Below, one piece after another: positions 30,576-34,896 of a stretch of DNA of 34,896 nt. The position numbers were made by a program, and so were the translations under genes. Source of the DNA: a virus. The stretch lies in IMG/VR virus record IMGVR_UViG_3300030101_001004, positions 1-34,896 of that record; one strand, written 5' to 3'. Positions within the stretch are counted from its first letter, which is position 1. Every line of letters starts with the position of its first letter. The notes beneath the pieces were generated by a model. That model was not told the origin of the DNA. It saw nothing but the letters and a program-made list of their open reading frames with translations, and searched no databases.

Positions 30576-31400
30576 TTATGCAACAGGTACTTTCACCGAT
30601 CCACCGTAGGCTTTCTCAAATGCTTTTTCTACTCTACTTCTATACGCTGGGTCCGTTAAATATCGTGGATCAGCAATCATAGAATTAAGTTCATCACCAG
30701 AAGGTTGTCCTTCTATATCAACAGATTGAGTAGGAATAGTTTGTTCCCCGTAATATCGTCTAATTTTATTTAAGACTTTTATACCATCAGCAGTTCCCGC
30801 CATTGCTTGAAACTCATTCATGTCATCCGCACCCAATACACCTTTGCGTACTAAGCCTTTAGCAAAATCACGAATACCAGAAACTAATTGATCAGCATTA
30901 GGTCCTAATTTTTTTAACTCTTGTTCTCTTGCAAACTTTGTATCTTCTGTATTAGCTTCTGTAATAGATAACACGCTCTGGGCTAATTCATCATACGCAC
31001 CTTGGGTAATACCGTGTTTTAAAGACCAATCATGGAATGTTTTTACAGTAGGATCATCCATTGAAAGATTTTTATCAGAAAATACTTCAGTATTATATTC
31101 TTTAGGAGCTTTGTGTTTACCTTGTTTAAATTGTGTTTCTAATTCCGTATACGACTTAGCCAACTTTTCTAACTCTGGTCCATCATCACCCCAAAATTTT
31201 TCTGGTATAAAATCTGGTCTTTCGTATTCTACATCATCTGGTTCTTGACCATCTTCTGCAATAGTAGCTGGTTCATTTGATTTATCTATGTGTGATAATT
31301 CTTCATTTTCTTTAGGTGCATTATCTTCTACTACCTCATTAGCTAATCCATCTAGTAATCCTGTTTCTTGTTGTGTTTCTTGTACTGCTTCTTCAGCCAT
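30576..31400 (-). CDS. Scaffolding protein (T7 gp9-like)
   Basis: The 274-residue protein is very acidic at the N-terminus, then has the scaffold pattern YERPDFIPEKFWGDDGPELEKLAKSYTELE (cut here by position, residues 59-88) and a helical body. It ends with DPRYLTDPAYRSRVEKAFEK and a short basic tail. Scaffold proteins guide capsid assembly and leave before packaging. The position between the Bbp19-like gene and the capsid gene is canonical. Confidence 0.85.
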   Translation of the reverse strand: MAEEAVQETQQETGLLDGLANEVVEDNAPKENEELSHIDKSNEPATIAEDGQEPDDVEYERPDFIPEKFWGDDGPELEKLAKSYTELETQFKQGKHKAPKEYNTEVFSDKNLSMDDPTVKTFHDWSLKHGITQGAYDELAQSVLSITEANTEDTKFAREQELKKLGPNADQLVSGIRDFAKGLVRKGVLGADDMNEFQAMAGTADGIKVLNKIRRYYGEQTIPTQSVDIEGQPSGDELNSMIADPRYLTDPAYRSRVEKAFEKAYGGSVKVPVA

Positions 31401-31698
31401 TTTTAACCCTTTCTATTCTTGATTTTATTTCTCTGACTATTGAGTTCTGTCCTTCTCTTGCATAACCAAATGAAGGTTCAGCCCCAGGTATCCACGCTGG
31501 TTGATCAATAGTTTTACTTTGTAAATGCTTGAGTAATTTTTCACCATCTTTCGTAGTAAAAACTCGTAAGTATAAACGATCTAATTCATCTTGATCTTGG
31601 TGTTGATTTTTTGTTAGCTTGACAGCATTAGCATTAACACCTTGCCATCCAGGATCATTTATTGATTGTATATGTTCTGATTGTGTATTTCGTTTCAT
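31393..31698 (-). CDS. Bbp19-like small phage protein, 101 aa
   Basis: The 101-residue sequence shows the pattern DELDRLYLRVFTTKDGEKLL (37-56), then a Trp/Pro/Gly stretch (PAWIPGAEPSFGYAREGQNS) and IVREIKSRIERV. This resembles Bbp19-type proteins found beside podovirus portal and scaffold genes. Their role is not well defined; a head-assembly function is likely from context. It overlaps the scaffold gene by 8 bp and the DUF6321-like gene by 4 bp. Confidence 0.65.
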   Translation of the reverse strand: MKRNTQSEHIQSINDPGWQGVNANAVKLTKNQHQDQDELDRLYLRVFTTKDGEKLLKHLQSKTIDQPAWIPGAEPSFGYAREGQNSIVREIKSRIERVKNG

Positions 31699-31949
31699 GT
31701 TTTTTTATTTTTGTTTGCAAAGTTACGGGCGGCCGCTACACTTGAAAAACCCCATTTCTTTAATGCTAAATTTTTTCTAGTTGGCGAACCATCTGGTTTT
31801 TTCATAGGTCCTTTCATACCAGCAAATCTTGCGGCAAAAGAAACTCTTCGTGGATTTGTACCAGATGAAACTGGTTTTTTTACACCGTAGTGTTTTCTTC
31901 CAGCATCATTTAATCCGCCTGTAGGGTTTTGGTATTTCTTTTTCGTCAA
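31695..31949 (-). CDS. DUF6321-like small basic protein, 84 aa
   Basis: The sequence NPTGGLNDAGRKHYGVKKPV (8-27) followed by NPRRVSFAARFAGMKGPMKK and a basic C-terminus matches the DUF6321 pattern. This is a phage protein of unknown role, usually encoded beside the portal gene. It is strongly basic, so it may bind DNA or RNA or act as an internal head protein. It overlaps the portal gene by 4 bp. Confidence 0.7.
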   Translation of the reverse strand: MTKKKYQNPTGGLNDAGRKHYGVKKPVSSGTNPRRVSFAARFAGMKGPMKKPDGSPTRKNLALKKWGFSSVAAARNFANKNKKT

Positions 31950-33544
31950 GCACCCACCTCATTTGCTACTGCCGATGCGGGTTCTTCCAAAGGAGGGGAA
32001 CCAGGAGGACCACCTTGTCCACCTTGCATTTGCATAGCTTGAGCTTGGGCCATTTGCATTGCTTGTTGTTGTATCATTTCTCTTTCTTCGTTTGTTGTAC
32101 GAAGAGTTGAGCTGACACCTAATTTGTCTGCGATGAAATCTGCAATCGCATCTGGCTTAATTGTTGCAATACCACCAGGTCCTAATGCTTGACACATTTG
32201 GAATAATTGCATGGCTTCATTTACTTCTTCCATGTTCTGTGCTTTGGCTAATGGGGATACAGGAATAACTTTTACTTCTAAACCATTAACTTTTAAAGGC
32301 ATTTCAATTAAACCTTTTTCATCCATAATCATTAATGTTCTTTTAATAATCGGAACCATTGTTTCTGTAATTAATCTACCAAAAGACGCACCAAGATTTT
32401 GTGCTAGTTCTTTCATTCTTTCTACAACTTCGGTAGCTGATCTTGCACTCATGTTGTCGGGAGGAAGGCTTTCATCCATGAGCATCTTTTTAATACTTAT
32501 AACTAAATCATTAATAACTAATTGCGTAACATTAAAATCACCAGCACGGGGAAGAGGGGCTAATGAAGCACCTTGTGGTCCACCGTTTCTTGCAACAGGA
32601 ATAACTGCTCCAGGTACAATTTTAATTGTTTGCGGATTTAACACACCATCATCACTTGCTGTATAGACACCAGAGATAGCAATGGATGCGTTCTTTAATA
32701 ATAATTCTTTTGTTTTATTTAATGTTTTAATATCGGGTAATGCAGATACAAGAGGACCTCTACCGTACACTTCACCAGCCACTTTAGTAAAACGACTAAC
32801 AATCCACGGGCTGTTATCCATATCTCTGTACACTAATTCTGATTTTGATTTTTCATGGATGACATGATAGCAGTATGTACCCATTTCCATATCGTAAATA
32901 GTTGCTTCTAATAACTCTACATCTTCCCCTGGTTTATTTTTCATTAACTCTAAAACAGGATCGGGTATACTTGCGTCTGGCCATTGACGAAGAATAGCTT
33001 CACCTCTTACTTTCATTCTACGATAAACATTATCAATAGAACCGTAAGGACCTTCTTCTAAGGCAACAAGATACTGAGGAACGGGAGTAAAAACAATAGG
33101 ATTAACGTCATCACCAGGTTGTACTAACATTACAGCAGTACCAACAGCTAGGTCTAAAATAAATTCACCCATTGCTAAATCAAAGTTTGATTGTCGTAAA
33201 ACAGAAAATAATTTATCTAAGTACATATCCAATGCCATCTGTACTTCTTGTTTGTTTGCTTCTGGTATTTCGTTTCCTGGTTCTAGTCTGCACCATTTTT
33301 TATATGGTGGAAATAATCCCGATTGTATTTTATTTGCAAAGCGTTGCGTTGAGTCTATGGCTGTAGAGTCAAAGACTACATTCATTTTGTTTTGACCAGG
33401 AACACCGCCTTCATAAAAACCATCGTATAAATTACGTTGTGGTAAAGCATAACGATAGCAATCTTCATAAATAGATCGCCAATTATCTTTACGGGATAGG
33501 GCTTTTTGATGCCTACCAATAATGTCTTTAATAGATAATGGCAT
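31946..33544 (-). CDS. Portal protein / head-tail connector (T7 gp8-like)
   Basis: The 532-residue protein has the T7-type portal pattern. N-terminal WRSIYEDCYRYALPQRN is followed by FDSTAIDSTQRFANKIQSGL and FPPYKKWCRLEPG. In the middle are FTPVPQYLVALEEGPYGSID and VSRFTKVAGEVYGRGPLVSA, then the stem helix region DESLPPDNMSARSATEVVER. A Met/Gln-rich tail ends the protein. Portals form the dodecameric gate at one capsid vertex. The gene order after terminase and before scaffold agrees. Confidence 0.9.
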   Translation of the reverse strand: MPLSIKDIIGRHQKALSRKDNWRSIYEDCYRYALPQRNLYDGFYEGGVPGQNKMNVVFDSTAIDSTQRFANKIQSGLFPPYKKWCRLEPGNEIPEANKQEVQMALDMYLDKLFSVLRQSNFDLAMGEFILDLAVGTAVMLVQPGDDVNPIVFTPVPQYLVALEEGPYGSIDNVYRRMKVRGEAILRQWPDASIPDPVLELMKNKPGEDVELLEATIYDMEMGTYCYHVIHEKSKSELVYRDMDNSPWIVSRFTKVAGEVYGRGPLVSALPDIKTLNKTKELLLKNASIAISGVYTASDDGVLNPQTIKIVPGAVIPVARNGGPQGASLAPLPRAGDFNVTQLVINDLVISIKKMLMDESLPPDNMSARSATEVVERMKELAQNLGASFGRLITETMVPIIKRTLMIMDEKGLIEMPLKVNGLEVKVIPVSPLAKAQNMEEVNEAMQLFQMCQALGPGGIATIKPDAIADFIADKLGVSSTLRTTNEEREMIQQQAMQMAQAQAMQMQGGQGGPPGSPPLEEPASAVANEVGA

Positions 33545-33547
33545 TAA

Positions 33548-33661
33548 TTAAAATAAACCAACAATAATAATAACAACTATAACTGAACCAGCTACAACTG
33601 TAATTTGACTTTTTTTATTTAATGAGACAAACCAATCTTTAATATTTTTTAGCTTTTCCAT
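33548..33661 (-). CDS. Small single-span membrane protein, 37 aa
   Basis: The ATG at 33661 has AAGGAAAT just upstream. Residues 1-19 are basic and polar (MEKLKNIKDWFVSLNKKSQ), and residues 20-37 are a membrane segment (ITVVAGSVIVVIIIVGLF). It overlaps the 53-aa gene by 23 bp and ends 4 bp before the portal gene. The function is unknown. Confidence 0.6.
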   Translation of the reverse strand: MEKLKNIKDWFVSLNKKSQITVVAGSVIVVIIIVGLF

Positions 33662-33800
33662 ATTTCCTTTTCATATCACCTTTAGGTGTATTTTTAATTT
33701 TACCGCCAGTAGAAGAAGCAAACGCTTTTGCACTAGCCATACCTTTCTTTGAATAACTAAAATTTTTAGTCTTTCCGTCTTTAGTCACCACTTTCGGCAT
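33639..33800 (-). CDS. Small basic protein, 53 aa
   Basis: AAGGAG lies at good distance before the ATG at 33800. The 53-residue protein is basic (MPKVVTKDGKTKNFSYSKKG at the N-terminus) and resembles the general class of small Lys/Gly-rich phage proteins near head genes. No family is recognised. Its 3' end overlaps the membrane-protein gene by 23 bp, and its 5' end overlaps the 42-aa gene by 20 bp. Confidence 0.65.
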   Translation of the reverse strand: MPKVVTKDGKTKNFSYSKKGMASAKAFASSTGGKIKNTPKGDMKRKYGKAKKY

Positions 33801-33909
33801 CTTCGTTCTCCTTTATTTTTTCAGCAATCTTCTCTTGATTAGAAGGCTCATCCTTAAATCGTGGATTGCGTATGTAAATTTCTTCAGCCAAGTTTTGATC
33901 CTGTGTCAC
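33781..33909 (-). CDS. Small acidic protein, 42 aa (GTG start) or 36 aa (TTG start)
   Basis: The frame is open from a GTG at 33909 or a TTG at 33891 to the TAA at 33781. There is no in-frame ATG. The product is charged and helical (AEEIYIRNPRFKDEPSNQEK, then KIAEKIKENEDAESGD). It overlaps the 97-aa gene upstream and the 53-aa gene downstream, as expected for a real gene in this packed block. The start is uncertain. Confidence 0.5.
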   Translation of the reverse strand: MTQDQNLAEEIYIRNPRFKDEPSNQEKIAEKIKENEDAESGD

Positions 33910-34177
33910 CTAATAATATTTTTCTTCTATTTCTAACCGAAGCTACTTCCGTCATTTGATCGCTTGTATCTAAATTTTTTTTTCTAGTAGAGCGAACCAT
34001 TTTTGTTCTTGATACTGTTGTTTTATCTGGTGCAGTCTTTTTAACTTTAACAGCTTTCTTTTCAACTTCTGGCCTTCTTTCCGTAGCACGGGATGTTGGC
34101 TTAATAGTTTCAACTATTGGCTTTGTTACTTTTCGTATAACCTTTGTAATTGGTTTTACTATTGGACTACCACCCAT
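33884..34177 (-). CDS. Lys/Arg-rich protein, 97 aa
   Basis: The 97-residue protein is highly basic and Thr/Val-rich in the first half (PIVKPITKVIRKVTKPIVET, then TERRPEVEKKAVKVKKTAPD), with an Arg/Ser-rich second half. It is probably disordered and likely binds nucleic acid. Such basic proteins beside the portal can be internal head proteins. It shares a 1-bp overlap with the 83-aa gene. No family is recognised. Confidence 0.65.
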   Translation of the reverse strand: MGGSPIVKPITKVIRKVTKPIVETIKPTSRATERRPEVEKKAVKVKKTAPDKTTVSRTKMVRSTRKKNLDTSDQMTEVASVRNRRKILLGDTGSKLG

Positions 34178-34428
34178 TAGACCCTCCTTATTGTTTCATA
34201 CGGATCTCTTACCGATACGGTGTCCGTAAGTGTTGGGCCTACGCCTGTAGGGTCGTTATCTGGGTTTAGTAACATTCGTCTATTTGAACGAAGTGATCTT
34301 GTACGGGAAGCAACTTTTTTTAATTCCGTTTTTCTTTTGGCATCCGCCATTGCATCTCTTTCTGCCTGGGCATCCGTCACCGATTGTGGCATCTCTGGTG
34401 CTTTTGGCATCTTCATTAAACTTCCCAT
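34177..34428 (-). CDS. Small head-region protein, 83 aa
   Basis: The 83-residue product begins MGSLMKMPKAPEMPQSVTDA, continues with a charged helix (AERDAMADAKRKTELKK) and an Arg-rich segment (RTRSLRSNRRMLLNPDN), then a polar tail. Small proteins with a PKAPEMP-type start occur in podovirus head modules. Its function is unknown. Its ATG overlaps the gp13-like stop (TAATG). Confidence 0.7.
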   Translation of the reverse strand: MGSLMKMPKAPEMPQSVTDAQAERDAMADAKRKTELKKVASRTRSLRSNRRMLLNPDNDPTGVGPTLTDTVSVRDPYETIRRV

Positions 34429-34896
34429 TAATATATCCTTGCGTACATTTCCCAGTCTGATTGATCAGTACCAAACTTTCGCAATACGCCTTCGCTGGTA
34501 AAATACATTGCTTTGATCCATTTGTGAGCCACAACATTTGACGAACAAACTGTGCATTGCAAACGGTGTAATTTTAATTGACTAGCAACTAAATCAAAAA
34601 ATTTTAATGAGCCTTTATGAAATTTCATTTTATGTTTTGTTAAATCTTTATCGGGTATCATCCAAAATTCTACAACATGGTTCCAGTAGGGAAGTATGCC
34701 CCAACAATTTATTGGCTGTTCCTTATCAAAAAAAGTATAAGCAGTTCCCACATCATTGGCTTGATCAATATACGAAAAGTAATCTTCGTGATGACTCATC
34801 ACACTTAAATCAACATCCTTAAGTTCCATTAATTTTAAATGATCCGCTTTAAATGGTTCTATGCGTAACTCATGTCCATCTAAACCGAACAAAGTA
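34428..34896 (-). CDS. T7 gp13-like GNAT-fold protein, C-terminal part (split by the contig ends)
   Basis: This holds residues 13-166 of a 166-residue protein whose start is at 131 across the circle join. LRIEPFKADHLKLM is the first strand and helix, and WGILPYWNHVVEFWMIPDKD follows. A helix with HKGSLKFFDLVASQLKLHRL precedes CSSNVVAHKWIKAMYFTSEG and the last strand. The layout parallels T7 gp13 (DUF2833), which has a GNAT-like fold but no shown acetyltransferase activity and aids virion assembly. In T7 gp13 lies among the internal protein genes; here it lies between terminase and the head genes. A genuine acetyltransferase is the alternative. Confidence 0.7.
   Translation of the reverse strand, partial: TLFGLDGHELRIEPFKADHLKLMELKDVDLSVMSHHEDYFSYIDQANDVGTAYTFFDKEQPINCWGILPYWNHVVEFWMIPDKDLTKHKMKFHKGSLKFFDLVASQLKLHRLQCTVCSSNVVAHKWIKAMYFTSEGVLRKFGTDQSDWEMYARIY
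34798..34896. repeat. Terminal direct repeat, right copy (99 bp)
   Basis: This is identical to bases 1-99. Removing one copy gives a circle of about 34,797 bp with an intact gp13-like gene. Confidence 0.95.

Noticed and set aside
32211-32666. 151-aa open frame on the plus strand
   Set aside because: It is antisense to the well-supported portal gene, has no RBS and has low-complexity composition.

Overview
This window is one whole genome unit of a small podovirus (T7-like short-tailed phage), almost certainly a metagenome-assembled circular contig. The first 99 bases are repeated exactly as the last 99 (1..99 = 34798..34896), and that overlap cuts through a gene, so the true circle or permuted unit is about 34,797 bp. 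The very AT-rich sequence, dense TAATG/ATGA gene overlaps, T7-style virion gene order and complete absence of a phage DNA polymerase, RNA polymerase, primase or helicase resemble the roughly 35-kb polymerase-less pelagiphages (HTVC010P-type phages of marine SAR11 bacteria). The placement is from memory of that group and was not tested by a search. No tRNA, rRNA, CRISPR array or insertion sequence was seen.

Layout. Two transcription units diverge from an AT-rich intergenic region at about 4343-4449 and converge at about 7774-7932. The short plus-strand unit (4450-7773) holds an unknown small protein, a serine recombinase, two small unknown ORFs (one membrane), a YqaJ-like exonuclease, an ERF-family annealase, a LexA-type DNA-binding-domain-only protein and a 41-aa ORF. 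The long minus-strand unit runs from 4342 down to 1 and, across the circle join, from 34896 down to 7933. It begins with a replication block (DUF3310 protein, a protein resembling DnaA domain IV, and a winged-helix initiator with iterons inside its own gene). A structured leader at about 2640-2790 carries a palindromic operator. Then come a possible SSB-like protein, two small basic proteins, small and large terminase, a T7 gp13-like GNAT-fold protein, several tiny proteins, portal, a DUF6321-like protein, a Bbp19-like protein, scaffold, major capsid protein, a probable decoration protein, tail tube A and B, and four internal virion proteins. The collagen-like tail fibre, a fibre-associated protein, and LamG/SPRY and DUF7483-like fibre-tip proteins follow. 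The unit ends with a Cys-rich mini-protein, two exported proteins, two membrane coiled-coil proteins, a 2OG-Fe(II) oxygenase, a small exported protein, lysozyme, a 3-TM holin, a calcineurin-like phosphoesterase and a last unknown.

How it may work together. Without its own replisome, the phage probably recruits the host's through the winged-helix initiator and the DnaA-like protein. Candidate start sites are the lambda-type intragenic iterons (3130-3219, with an adjacent AT-rich tract) and the intergenic region with a perfect DnaA box (4373-4381). The exonuclease/annealase pair would make or resolve concatemers for the terminase. Virion genes look separately dosed: a TATAAT promoter lies just before the capsid gene, and a UUCG-tetraloop terminator lies after the capsid/decoration pair, as with the T7 gene 10 terminator. 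The most unusual points are the intragenic origin with a DnaA-like partner, the competing G/C stems in the late leader, a polyvalent-protein (LPD-like) domain in an injected virion protein, and a 65-bp overlap in which one stretch encodes a membrane segment in one frame and a signal peptide in another.
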